Source of the DNA: Flavobacteriales bacterium
Lineage (GTDB): Bacteria; Bacteroidota; Bacteroidia; CAIKAF01
Direction: 5' to 3'
NCBI GenBank assembly: GCA_022402535.1
Contig: JAKRSD010000025.1
Coordinates: 1-64,000 of the forward strand
DNA: 64,000 nucleotides
Part shown: positions 8,811 to 16,585 of the stretch, one piece after another
Numbering within the stretch: position 1 is the first letter of the stretch
Layout: each line of letters starts with the position of its first letter
Program-made: the position numbers and the translations under genes
The notes under the pieces: model-generated
Database searches by the model: none
Seen by the model: only the letters and a program-made list of their open reading frames with translations
What the model was told of the DNA's origin: nothing

Positions 8811-9032
8811 GCACTATAAAACTTCGCTTATCCGTCTAAATTTAGGCGGACATGCGCAACTCCGTCGCGTTTATTTTGGGTATTGTCATCGGGTATTATT
8901 TTCATACGTTACGTTTTCCAAATATATTCTTTTTCTGCTTTTTCAACACATTCCTTCTCCATAAAATATCGGCACAAAAAAAAGCCGCCGGAATGCTCCG
9001 ACGGCTTTACTGAATTTAAGATGTGTTTGTTA
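8811..9032. repeat. Direct repeat R1 (left copy, ~222 bp)
   Basis: Matches 11,837-12,058 (R2) in the same orientation at roughly 90% identity by eye, with single-base indels. Shared landmarks are GCTATAAAACTTCGCTTATCCG, the word GCAACTCCGTCGCGTTTATT, a Phe-codon-like AT tract and a GC-rich terminator hairpin. The match ends at a TTA that aligns with the stop codon of the T9SS-protein gene in R2. The two copies bracket the 9,068-11,698 gene module. Confidence 0.9.
8976..9008 (-). terminator. Terminator inside R1
   Basis: Hairpin AAAGCCGCCGGA-ATGC-TCCGACGGCTTT with one stem mismatch (C-A), followed on the minus strand by eight T. It lies 60 nt downstream of the SLOG/DprA-like gene and would end that transcript. 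It is a slightly decayed copy of the perfect hairpin in R2. Confidence 0.8.
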
Positions 9033-9067
9033 GAGGATTTGGCAATGTGCTTGCAAATAGCGTTGGC

Positions 9068-9538
9068 TCATACGATTTTGTTTATTGGCTTTTTAATTCC
9101 CTTAAGTAGTTCTTCCAACTGTCCGCCTGGGCTTGCATAACCAATGGTAATTTGGTCTGCAAGGGTTGTCATTAATTGGTTGCGTGTCTGTGCGCTTTGA
9201 CTTCTTACTCGTTTTATCGATTTGTCAAACGGTGTGATGATTAACAGTCTGCCTTGTTCAATTGGTTTTTCAAATTCAGGTTCTAATTTTTCTTTTAGTC
9301 CTCTTGCTAAAGCTAAAATGATGGGCTGTTTGCCTTTGAGCAGATAATGCAATACATCTTTTTCTATTTGGCTGTGAAAACCACTGATAACGCAATTGCC
9401 TTTCTCCCTTTGCTCTATTGCCCAGTCATAGCATTTCAATACCACCGAAGCAGGAACTTGTCGGCTGCATAGAAATGCTGTTTTATGTAGTGTCAGCAGT
9501 TCTTTGTTTCCTATTTGTTCTTTTATCTCTAGTAGCAT
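9068..9538 (-). CDS. SLOG/DprA-like Rossmann-fold protein
   Basis: 156 aa from the ATG at 9538. It matches the small DprA-type (SLOG superfamily) proteins found in mobile cassettes: KTAFLCSRQVP, then a Rossmann core with ISGFHSQIEKDVLHYLL and IILALARGL, then LLIITPFD. SLOG domains bind nucleotides or process nucleotide signals, and DprA binds ssDNA; this short form lacks DprA's accessory domains. The ATG is preferred because the truncated paralogue at 11,172 starts at the equivalent place. An in-frame TTG at 9580 would add 14 residues. It follows the deaminase-HATPase gene on the same strand and may share its transcript. Confidence 0.7.
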   Translation of the reverse strand: MLLEIKEQIGNKELLTLHKTAFLCSRQVPASVVLKCYDWAIEQREKGNCVISGFHSQIEKDVLHYLLKGKQPIILALARGLKEKLEPEFEKPIEQGRLLIITPFDKSIKRVRSQSAQTRNQLMTTLADQITIGYASPGGQLEELLKGIKKPINKIV

Positions 9539-9563
9539 CTTTTTCTTTATGATTAATTGGTAC

Positions 9564-9661
9564 TTGGACACTATGTCCAACTTCTTGTCCAGGTTCAGCT
9601 ATGATAGCTGCTTTAACACCTGCAACTCGGACACAATGTCCAAGTTATTGTCCAAGTTCAT
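9564..9661 (-). repeat. Duplicated 38-nt segment with paired palindromes and 20-aa mini-ORF
   Basis: Two in-frame copies of a segment encoding NLDxxLDIVS lie between the deaminase gene and the SLOG gene. The upstream copy is an ATG-initiated 20-codon ORF (9661-9599) ended by TAG. The downstream copy continues in the same frame into the SLOG gene through a TTG codon. Each contains a palindrome: TTGGACA-CTA-TGTCCAA (9564-9580) and GGACA-CAA-TGTCC (9629-9641). Differences are partly synonymous, so the segment may once have been the SLOG N-terminus. A regulatory leader or operator pair is equally possible. Confidence 0.6.
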
Positions 9662-9665
9662 TAAC

Positions 9666-11165
9666 TCATTTATTTACAGTATATTTATAATTAGGAGAAT
9701 TGGCATCTTCTCCATTATCACGTATTAAACCAAGTTCTTTCATGGCAGCTAGATGTCTTTGAGCAGTTTTATATCCTATATTAAAATGAGCAGAATACTC
9801 TCTTGTACTTGCTTCATCAACACTTTTTAGCCATTCATAACCTTTAAGTTGCGCATCATTCAGTTTTGCAACATTTGGATGAATACTTACTTTCTTAACA
9901 GCTTCCATTGTTTTAGGGAAAGTTAGCGTTAGCAAAGGTTCTTCATAGATATACTCAGGTAATGGCAAGCCGTATTTTTCATTCAAAGATTTTAGAGAGG
10001 CCATTCCCAAGCCTGTTTCTTCTACATATCCCATTTTGTTGAAAACAAGGGATATTATAGGATTTCTACTGTAAGAAGGAGCTTTGAAGGTATTCAATTG
10101 TTCTAAAGTAATAGTTGAAGGTGGGGCTCCAGGACTTTTAATTACAATGGCATCATCATCAATATTAATAGTATTTTTTGAGCCTTCAATGGAGTAATCT
10201 CTGTGGACAATTGCATTAATGACAGCTTCACGAAGAACACTTAATGGAAAAGCTTCCTTTTCTGATCTTTTAAATGATGATGTGTCTTTTTCCTGTGCCA
10301 ATACTTTTTTCATCCAATCCTGAGCCAAATCAGGTAATAAAACCAATGCTTGGTCAAAACTCTCCGGTTTGAATTCATAATTACCCAATTTTGCGGTACA
10401 CTTCAAAGCAGCTCCTTTAAACGCTAAGCGTGGCTCTATACCAAATAGCAATATGCCATAGCCATTTGGTTTGTATGTATTGGTCGTTTTATCTAAGCTC
10501 AACACGCCCATATCAATCAAATATTCCTTGAATTCGGGTTGCTCAATCTTGTAGGGTAATTTTGCTTCGTTGATAAACTTCTGAAGTGCCTCAGCAGATA
10601 ATTTTTCAAAGGAAGTATTGGCAATAGGCTGCTCAATAGGTGTGGTATAATCTTCTGTTTCGGCTTTATGCTTTCTTTCCAATGCCTGTTCTAAAAATGC
10701 TTTGTTTTCAGTTTCTATCTGCTTTTGCAGGTCACGGTCAAACATTTTTACCTCCACAAAGTGCCTTTTCAAATGCTCTATTCCTTTGGTAGAAACGGTT
10801 GGGTCTGGGTCAATAATTCCAACATAAACTGTTTTTATTCTGGCATTAGTTGTTCTCCGGCAACAAGGCACTTTGGGCGGATTTCTTTCCACACAAGGTT
10901 CTAGCGTAGTAAACAAAATACACCCGTCTAATTTTTCATGCCCCAATTTTCGTTCCAATAAACTAAACTCTGCGTGGTCACCTTCTCTTAGTTCACCACG
11001 ATGTGCCTGTACCACTTTTCCATCAGGAAAAACCAAAACCGCACCTACTTTGGGTGGTACTTTACCATCAGCCCTCGGCTCATTTTTGCTTTTATTCATT
11101 TCAGCAATGGCCAATTCCATATAAGGGCGTGGGTTAAATATTTTATCTTCTTTCTTCTTTGCCAT
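9666..11165 (-). CDS. Cytidine/RibD-like deaminase-HATPase-wHTH fusion
   Basis: 499 aa in three parts. Residues 12-150 form a zinc deaminase: HAE (64-66) and PC...CC (90-91, 101-102), closest in look to RibD/dCMP-deaminase types. Residues 185-425 resemble the RecG-like C-terminal ATP-binding module (HATPase_c_4): N-box REAVINAIVHRDY (312-324) and G-motif ETGLGM (383-388). Residues 435-499 form a winged helix (TREYSAHFNIGYKTAQRHL). The AlbA_2 domain that often precedes this HATPase seems to be replaced by the deaminase. The module sits between a SLOG fragment and an intact SLOG gene. A nucleotide-depleting or nucleotide-sensing defence role is inference. Confidence 0.8.
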   Translation of the reverse strand: MAKKKEDKIFNPRPYMELAIAEMNKSKNEPRADGKVPPKVGAVLVFPDGKVVQAHRGELREGDHAEFSLLERKLGHEKLDGCILFTTLEPCVERNPPKVPCCRRTTNARIKTVYVGIIDPDPTVSTKGIEHLKRHFVEVKMFDRDLQKQIETENKAFLEQALERKHKAETEDYTTPIEQPIANTSFEKLSAEALQKFINEAKLPYKIEQPEFKEYLIDMGVLSLDKTTNTYKPNGYGILLFGIEPRLAFKGAALKCTAKLGNYEFKPESFDQALVLLPDLAQDWMKKVLAQEKDTSSFKRSEKEAFPLSVLREAVINAIVHRDYSIEGSKNTINIDDDAIVIKSPGAPPSTITLEQLNTFKAPSYSRNPIISLVFNKMGYVEETGLGMASLKSLNEKYGLPLPEYIYEEPLLTLTFPKTMEAVKKVSIHPNVAKLNDAQLKGYEWLKSVDEASTREYSAHFNIGYKTAQRHLAAMKELGLIRDNGEDANSPNYKYTVNK

Positions 11166-11171
11166 ATTTTA

Positions 11172-11267
11172 TCAAAATTTTAAAATAGCAGGAACTTGTC
11201 GGCTGCATAAAAAAGCGGTTTTAGGTAGCTTTAAAATATCGGTATTGCCAAGGCTTTCTTTTATCAT
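11172..11267 (-). pseudogene. Truncated 5' copy of SLOG/DprA-like gene
   Basis: 31 codons starting at an ATG that overlaps the GIY-YIG stop (TAATG) and encoding MIKESLGNTD...KTAFLCSRQVPAILKF before TGA. The stretch KTAFLCSRQVPA is identical to residues 19-30 of the intact gene at 9068-9538, and the DNA there (GCAGGAACTTGTCGGCTGCAT) is almost unchanged. The rest of the gene is missing: the deaminase-HATPase gene starts 6 nt after this stop. It reads as a remnant left by insertion or recombination at a paralogous SLOG gene. Confidence 0.85.
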
Positions 11268-11698
11268 TAGTGTTCTTCTGCTATACCGTATTTAGGGAAA
11301 AATTTAGCTGTAAAATATCCTTCAATAGCTCCTCTTACTCTTGTGTCATCTTGAAAAACCCATCTTACCTGACAAAACTCTCTGATATACTCTTTAGCTT
11401 TTTTTACATCACCAAAACAGGAATGATTTTCATCGTGAATGATATATTTTTTTAGCCTTGCATTTGATGTTGAACCCATTAAGTGATTTGTGTAAAGCCT
11501 TTGTCTTAGGTTTTTTGTCCTGCCAACATAGAGAGCACTTTCAGTATGCCCATATGTTTCAGTTATTAAATACACGCCAGCATTTATTGGTAAAACGGAA
11601 GGAGTTATTAAACTGAATTGCATCGGTTTCATTTGCAATAGTTCCTTGAGTGATGAATTTAGAAAATCTGACCAGTCTTTTGAATTATAATTTTCCAT
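11267..11698 (-). CDS. GIY-YIG nuclease domain protein
   Basis: 143 aa with a single GIY-YIG catalytic domain: GVY (41-43), YVG followed by Arg (57-60), the conserved Arg in NLRQRL, and the catalytic Glu in IEGYF (about 126). No DNA-binding domain beyond this, as in small stand-alone or mobile-element GIY-YIG proteins. It is the first gene of the repeat-flanked module and is translationally coupled (TAATG) to the SLOG fragment, so GIY-YIG and SLOG were probably once an operon. It could be a repair, restriction or mobility nuclease. Confidence 0.8.
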   Translation of the reverse strand: MENYNSKDWSDFLNSSLKELLQMKPMQFSLITPSVLPINAGVYLITETYGHTESALYVGRTKNLRQRLYTNHLMGSTSNARLKKYIIHDENHSCFGDVKKAKEYIREFCQVRWVFQDDTRVRGAIEGYFTAKFFPKYGIAEEH

Positions 11699-11836
11699 TT
11701 CGATTATTTTTATTCTTAGTGCGTTGGCAAAAAATGGCTCTTTTGGTTTTGCGAAGCGTTGGCACTTTGTCTTTTATTTTCTGTTCGTTTATTTTTGGTC
11801 GTGTCGTTTTTAGGGTGATTGCTAACATATTTATAT
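11699..11836. other. Spacer between GIY-YIG gene and R2
   Basis: 138 bp, T-rich, no gene. It carries two GCGTTGGCA words 35 bp apart (near 11,722 and 11,757) like those in other spacers of the island. No promoter with both boxes was found for the GIY-YIG gene. Confidence 0.35.
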
Positions 11837-12058
11837 GCGCTATAAAACTTCGCTTATCCGGCTAAATGGGGCGGATATGCGCAACTCCGTCGCGTTTATT
11901 TTGGGTATTGTCATCGGGTATTATTTTCATACGTTACCTTTTCCAAATATATTCTTTTTCTGCTTTTTTCAACGCATTCCTTCTCCATAAAATCTTGGCA
12001 CAAAAAAAGCCGCCGGAATGCTCCGGCGGCTTTACTGAGTATAAGATGCGTGTGTTTA
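11837..12058. repeat. Direct repeat R2 (right copy, ~222 bp)
   Basis: Same orientation as R1 (8811-9032). R2 contains the stop codon and natural terminator of the T9SS-protein gene, so it looks like the native copy. The hairpin here is perfect while R1's has a mismatch. The distance between copies is 3,026 bp; recombination between them would delete the GIY-YIG/SLOG/deaminase module cleanly. Confidence 0.9.
12002..12033 (-). terminator. Terminator of T9SS cargo gene (in R2)
   Basis: Perfect 12-bp stem AAAGCCGCCGGA-ATGC-TCCGGCGGCTTT followed by seven T on the minus strand, 23 nt downstream of the stop codon at 12,056. Confidence 0.92.
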
Positions 12059-15000
12059 TCGGTTGATAAGCAGCTTGCGCGAAGAAACCTTGTCGTTCTC
12101 GCTTACCCGCAGGGTATAAATGCCCGGCGAAAGCGAAACGGGAACCACATGCAGGGTGTTGCCGTACAGGGTGTTTTTAATGACCACCTGTCCGTTCATG
12201 CTGATGATTTCCATCACCGGATGGCTGAACACCGACTGCTCCAGGTTAATGTACAGGTTGCCTTCGGCCCAGAAACCGTTGAACCCGTTGAGGTCGGTTT
12301 CGTTCACGCCAAAAGTGCTGTACACGGCAAATACTTTGGTATCGGTAATCAGGGTGTCGTTCCACTGGTTTACCACCTGCGCCACCACCTGATAGTTGTT
12401 GGCATTGGGGAACGACCAGGTAAACGTGGCACCCGTCTGCACGGGATTAAAGGGGAAATAATCGCCGATGGTGGCGGTTCTGAATTTCCACTCGTACGAA
12501 ACGTTCGGATGCGAACTCGAAGCCGTTACGGGGCTCGTGGTGGTATTTTGTGCCAGCGTCTGCGTATCGGTAGAGCTGATGTAGGCGTAGTATTTGATGA
12601 TTTCGATATCGCTTCCGTTGTCGGTGCCTATGGCGGCCGGCGAAGAGGAAACTACGCGTATACGGTATCCGGTTCCGTCGAATATAATATTCGGAATGGT
12701 AGCCGTAATCGTGGCAGGTGCAGTCGCTGCCAATGTGCCGATGGCCGTAGGCGTGGCAAAACTTCCGTTGGCATCGGATAATTGGGCTGTGAACACGTTG
12801 CCCGCATCAAACATGATATCGCTGGTAAAGTTTACGGGCGTGGTTACGTTTGCCGAAGGCGATACATAAAATATAGATGCGGCAATGGCCGAGGTGGTTA
12901 AGGTATTTCCGTTTTCGGCGGTCAGCATCACTTCGTTGCTGAGGACTTCATCGCCCCATTGGTTTACGGAAGCACATACCACATAATAGGTTCCCGGTTG
13001 CGCAACCGAGGGAGTGTAGGTGGCGTTGTTCTGCGCCGGCGAAATGGCCGTGTAAGGTCCGCCCGCCGTGGTGCTGATTCTCCATTCGCGCGATACGCTG
13101 TTTTGGCTTTCGCTCACGGTTAAATCGCTGCCTGTGGAAGAATACACAAAAGTTTGGTTTCCGGCAGGTGATACGCTGTTGTTGTACTGATCAACCACGA
13201 GGTCTGTTCCGTTATCGGACCCGAAAATGGCGGGAGCCGAAGAAATCACACGAATCAGATAGCCGTTTCCGGCCGGGGTGGTATTCGGAATTACGGCGGA
13301 AATGGTTCCGCTGTTTTGGGATGACAAGGTACCGATATTGGTGGCATTGGCAAATGAACCGTTGGCATCGGAAAGCTGTGCGGTAAACACATTCCCGGCA
13401 TTCAGCGAACCACTTACCGTGAAGGGTACATCCACATTTGCATTGGGCGAAGAAGGGCTGAACTCAAACGGAGAACCGGTTATGGTTCCGGTGCTGATAT
13501 TGGCATTTCCTACGGAAATAACCACTTCGTTGCTGGTGGCCTGCACCCCGCTTATGGTACTTGTACAAACTACATAATATGTACCCGCTGTGTTAAATAC
13601 AGGCAGATAAGATGTTCCGGTTTCCACTGGGGCAAAGGCTGAATAGGGCCCGCCCGGCGTGGTGGAGAAAAACCATTCTCTGGCCGTTCCCGTAGGGGTT
13701 TCGGTTACGTTCAGGGTGGTTCCGGCCACACTTACTAAGAGACTTTGGGTTCCGGCAGGGGCAATCTGGTTTTTCACCACGTTAATCACCACTTCGTTGC
13801 TGACAGCAGTTAAGCCGCCGCCAAAGCTCGATTCGCACATTACATAATAGGTTCCGGCATTGGCAAAGTTGGGCACGTAGGAGAATCCGGTTTGAGAAGG
13901 ATTAAGGTTCGCATACGGTCCGCCCGATGTGGTGGCAAATTTCCAAACTCTGGAAACGGCAGCGGGATTTTCAGTTACCGAAAGGGTAGAACCGTTGGTA
14001 TTGGCGGCAATCGTTTGAGCTGCCGAGGGAGCCACACTGTTTGTAACCAGATTGATGGTAATATTATCCAGATTGGCCGTGGCGCTCACGTTAGGCGTGG
14101 TGGCCACTACACGGATGCGATAGCCGGTTCCCGAAGGGGTTCCTGCGGGAATGGTGGCATTGATGGTACCTGCATTGTTGGATGAAAGAGTACCGATATT
14201 CACCGGATTGGCAAATGAACCGCTCGCGTCGGAAAGTTGGGCGGTGAATACATTGCTGAATTCAAAAATACCGGTTTTGGTAAACGGAATCGAAATGGCG
14301 GCTCCCTGCGAAGACGAAACATTATAAGTAAGCGGATTCAGCGTAGAAACGGTAGTGGTGCGCGGCACATAAATCAATTCCATGTCGTCGATAAATACTT
14401 CATCGCCTGCCGATCCACCACCCGCAACACTGTTGGAGGTGAACGTAATCAGGATATAATCGGGCGAAGTGGCGGGGCCATTATAGGTAAAAGGCACCGA
14501 TTTACGCTCCCAGTTTCCGTTGGTACGCGGATAATTCAAAATGGCGGTTGCCACCACATGCAGAGGCGCATTGGCATCGGAAGTGGAAGGGTCGCGGTAA
14601 TCGTAATCATCATGAATGGTGGCGCTCATCCGTGCATTTTGGTTTACGTTGGCATTGTTGTAACGCACCCAAAACACAATACTGTCCGGCCAGGCATTTA
14701 ATGCCTCCGAAAATCCGGTGCTGCTCCGTTGTGTATAGTTGTAATTTTGGGGAGAAGAGGCGGTTGTACTCCCCGCATTCACCCGTCCGCAGGTCATGTT
14801 TCCATTGGCCACAATTCCGATTACGCTGCTGGAATATACCCGGGCGCTGTATGTACCCGTAGAACCCGGACGGATTTGGGTAGACCGTTGAATGGATTTG
14901 GGTGCCAATCCGCCGTTACCGCCGGTGCTGGTTTTAATTCCGTTCCAGTTAATGGGCTCTTCGGTATTGGTGCCTACGTTTTCCCATTGTTCAAAATTGC

Positions 15001-15079
15001 TGTTCCCTACTTGGGTCTGGGCTTTCAGTCCCCATACTGAAGCACCCATAAAAAGGGCAAGTAAAAGTTTTTTTCTCAT
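12056..15079 (-). CDS. Secreted repeat protein with T9SS C-terminal sorting domain
   Basis: 1007 aa. Signal peptide (KKLLLALFMGASVWGLKAQ), then an N-terminal beta-rich region of PCMD type (FEQW, GDEVFIDDMELIY at its end, about 22-235). Two repeat classes alternate across 240-920: Ig-like units ending GTYYVVC...SNEVxI, and units with FTAQLSDANGSFANxxxIGTL...GYxIRVxSS. The last ~70 residues form a type A sorting domain (VMEIISMNGQ, LSPGIYTLRV, KLLINR), recognised by the type IX system for outer-membrane export and attachment. It likely has an adhesive or glycan-related role at the cell surface. Strong own promoter and terminator; monocistronic. Confidence 0.88.
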   Translation of the reverse strand: MRKKLLLALFMGASVWGLKAQTQVGNSNFEQWENVGTNTEEPINWNGIKTSTGGNGGLAPKSIQRSTQIRPGSTGTYSARVYSSSVIGIVANGNMTCGRVNAGSTTASSPQNYNYTQRSSTGFSEALNAWPDSIVFWVRYNNANVNQNARMSATIHDDYDYRDPSTSDANAPLHVVATAILNYPRTNGNWERKSVPFTYNGPATSPDYILITFTSNSVAGGGSAGDEVFIDDMELIYVPRTTTVSTLNPLTYNVSSSQGAAISIPFTKTGIFEFSNVFTAQLSDASGSFANPVNIGTLSSNNAGTINATIPAGTPSGTGYRIRVVATTPNVSATANLDNITINLVTNSVAPSAAQTIAANTNGSTLSVTENPAAVSRVWKFATTSGGPYANLNPSQTGFSYVPNFANAGTYYVMCESSFGGGLTAVSNEVVINVVKNQIAPAGTQSLLVSVAGTTLNVTETPTGTAREWFFSTTPGGPYSAFAPVETGTSYLPVFNTAGTYYVVCTSTISGVQATSNEVVISVGNANISTGTITGSPFEFSPSSPNANVDVPFTVSGSLNAGNVFTAQLSDANGSFANATNIGTLSSQNSGTISAVIPNTTPAGNGYLIRVISSAPAIFGSDNGTDLVVDQYNNSVSPAGNQTFVYSSTGSDLTVSESQNSVSREWRISTTAGGPYTAISPAQNNATYTPSVAQPGTYYVVCASVNQWGDEVLSNEVMLTAENGNTLTTSAIAASIFYVSPSANVTTPVNFTSDIMFDAGNVFTAQLSDANGSFATPTAIGTLAATAPATITATIPNIIFDGTGYRIRVVSSSPAAIGTDNGSDIEIIKYYAYISSTDTQTLAQNTTTSPVTASSSHPNVSYEWKFRTATIGDYFPFNPVQTGATFTWSFPNANNYQVVAQVVNQWNDTLITDTKVFAVYSTFGVNETDLNGFNGFWAEGNLYINLEQSVFSHPVMEIISMNGQVVIKNTLYGNTLHVVPVSLSPGIYTLRVSENDKVSSRKLLINR

Positions 15080-15102
15080 ATGAATTTGTTTTTCTCTCGC
15101 CG

Positions 15103-15110
15103 CAAAGATA
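15103..15110 (-). promoter_or_regulatory. Minus-7 box of T9SS cargo gene
   Basis: Minus strand TATCTTTG fits TAnnTTTG, 24 nt upstream of the ATG at 15,079, with a TTGG about 21 nt further upstream as a possible minus-33 element. Confidence 0.65.
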
Positions 15111-15174
15111 CCTAAAATTGTATGGTTGAAGCCAATACCGCATTTGAGTTACCCACAGGTTATTAAGGGGATAC

Positions 15175-15182
15175 TATATTTG
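15175..15182 (+). promoter_or_regulatory. Minus-7 box for lipoprotein gene
   Basis: TATATTTG matches TAnnTTTG, 30 nt upstream of the ATG at 15,212. No minus-33 box at good spacing. It is divergent from the T9SS gene promoter in the same 130-bp gap. Confidence 0.55.
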
Positions 15183-15211
15183 CGAAGTATTAACTCAAAA
15201 CAAGTATAGAA

Positions 15212-15685
15212 ATGAAAAAGACAGCTTTTTGGATGATTGCGGGCATCATGGCCGTTTCGTCGGTATGGGTTTCGTGTAAGAAAAACAATTCGGGAGCCTG
15301 CGAAGGAAACACCAATTTATGTTTCACCCTGAACGGACAGGAAATTTCCGTGAATGCAGGCCGCATGGAATTACCCAATAACCGGTATCGCCTGTATTGG
15401 GAAGAAACCAATCAGGGCACGTATAAAAACATTGAAATTGACATTTACGGCAACGTAACCGGAGAATATACTTTTGCGCCTAATGCGGGCACTTCGGGCG
15501 AGGCGGCCTTTCAATACTTTGTGAATTCGGGCGGAACCGCCACAAACTATGTGGGACAAAGCGGTACGCTGAACCTTACTTCGGCTTCGAGCGGATGGAG
15601 CGGAACTTTTTCGGGTACGGTAAACGATGGAACCACTGATTTTACATTGACCAACGGTGTGTTTTCGGATGTACCTCTGGAATAA
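15212..15685 (+). CDS. Small lipoprotein, unknown function
   Basis: 157 aa. N-terminal lipoprotein signal with lipobox WVSC (about residues 19-22) followed by KK, then a small beta-sandwich-like domain full of Gly, Thr, Ser (NLCFTLNGQEISV, SGWSGTFSGTVNDGTTDF). Not recognised as a named family. Predicted to be anchored in the outer membrane or periplasm. Transcribed alone, divergent from the T9SS gene and convergent with the DUF4292 gene, with a shared terminator between. Confidence 0.75.
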   Translation: MKKTAFWMIAGIMAVSSVWVSCKKNNSGACEGNTNLCFTLNGQEISVNAGRMELPNNRYRLYWEETNQGTYKNIEIDIYGNVTGEYTFAPNAGTSGEAAFQYFVNSGGTATNYVGQSGTLNLTSASSGWSGTFSGTVNDGTTDFTLTNGVFSDVPLE

Positions 15686-15707
15686 ATATCCCGTTTTTTA
15701 TCATGAT

Positions 15708-15734
15708 AAAACCGGCTCCTAAGGCCGGTTTTTT
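15708..15734. terminator. Bidirectional terminator overlapping a coding end
   Basis: Perfect stem AAAACCGGC / GCCGGTTTT with a 7-nt loop and T/A runs on both sides, between convergent genes ending at 15,685 and 15,719. Its right arm lies inside the DUF4292 gene and encodes that protein's last residues (KNRP). Confidence 0.88.
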
Positions 15735-16585
15735 ATGTCCATCGGTACAAAACTTGAGGGAATGGTAAATGGATAATCCATTTCCCCGGCATTAACTTCT
15801 GTTTTCAGATATTCAATGGTAAACAGGGCCGTTTCTTCGGCGGTTTTAATTTTCACTTTGATGAGTGAAGGAATATAGTCGTTGCCCTGCAGCGCATAGC
15901 CGGCATATTCAATTTCCAGCAGGCGTTTTTGTGTAATATCGTAAATTACATTTTTGGCCATGAGCAGGTTGCCTTCGCCAAACCATAACCCCTGCACCAT
16001 ATTGGCCTGTATGCCGGGTACGTTTTTTCCGTCCACCAGTTTTTCAAAATCCTCTTTGGCATAGGGCGAAAAAAAGTGTCCGTTTTTACGGTCGTTTTCC
16101 AGGCGGTATAGGGCAGAAGATTCCACAAAATAAGGCGAGCCCGTCAGGGCCGACTGCAACATGCCCAGGGTAAGCGGATAACCGGCCAAAGCCGTGAAAT
16201 CGTCATATTTTCCCTGAAAATATTTTTTGTCGAGATAACTGATCATGCCCACTTCGTTTTTGTCGGCAATAATCCGGGCCACTTCAATGCCCATAGGGAT
16301 GGCCGATAACCAGATCACGCTGTCGCGTCCTATTTTCAGTTTGCCCCGGAGTGTGTTTTCGCCATTTTTTTTGGTTTTGATTTTCGCCGAAAAACGAATA
16401 TTCAAATTGGAATAGGTGTGGGGCGTAATTTCTATATGTTGCAATAATTCCGCCGCCGAGTTGATTTCTTTATTTGGAATTTGCGTGCTTACCAACGGAA
16501 CAGACTGGGTTTTACACGCATACCCCAGCACAAAAAAAATTCCGATAAAGAGAATACCGGCGTGTGTTAAAAATGAACGTTTCAT
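15719..16585 (-). CDS. DUF4292 lipoprotein (LolA-like)
   Basis: 288 aa with lipoprotein signal and lipobox GYAC (about 21-24). The body matches the DUF4292 family of Bacteroidota: SNLNIRFSAKI, LRGKLKIGRDSVIWLSAIPMGIEVARI, YFQGKYDDF. The family has a LolA/LolB-like half-barrel fold and probably handles lipids or lipoproteins in the envelope. Its ATG overlaps the TGA of the TPR gene by one base (TGATG), so the two are translationally coupled, an arrangement widespread in the phylum. Confidence 0.85.
   Translation of the reverse strand: MKRSFLTHAGILFIGIFFVLGYACKTQSVPLVSTQIPNKEINSAAELLQHIEITPHTYSNLNIRFSAKIKTKKNGENTLRGKLKIGRDSVIWLSAIPMGIEVARIIADKNEVGMISYLDKKYFQGKYDDFTALAGYPLTLGMLQSALTGSPYFVESSALYRLENDRKNGHFFSPYAKEDFEKLVDGKNVPGIQANMVQGLWFGEGNLLMAKNVIYDITQKRLLEIEYAGYALQGNDYIPSLIKVKIKTAEETALFTIEYLKTEVNAGEMDYPFTIPSSFVPMDIKNRP

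Noticed and set aside
8811-9032. R1/R2 as insertion-sequence ends
   Set aside because: They are direct repeats holding a native terminator, with no transposase and no inverted termini.
7260-12058. Integron-like gene cassettes (GCGTTGGC words in spacers)
   Set aside because: No integrase, and the words do not form paired attC core sites with the expected GTTRRRY/RYYYAAC ends.
12056-15079. Several plus-strand open frames of 60-240 codons opposite the T9SS gene
   Set aside because: Gly/Arg-rich mirror frames of a repetitive GC-richer gene; no promoter or homologous content.
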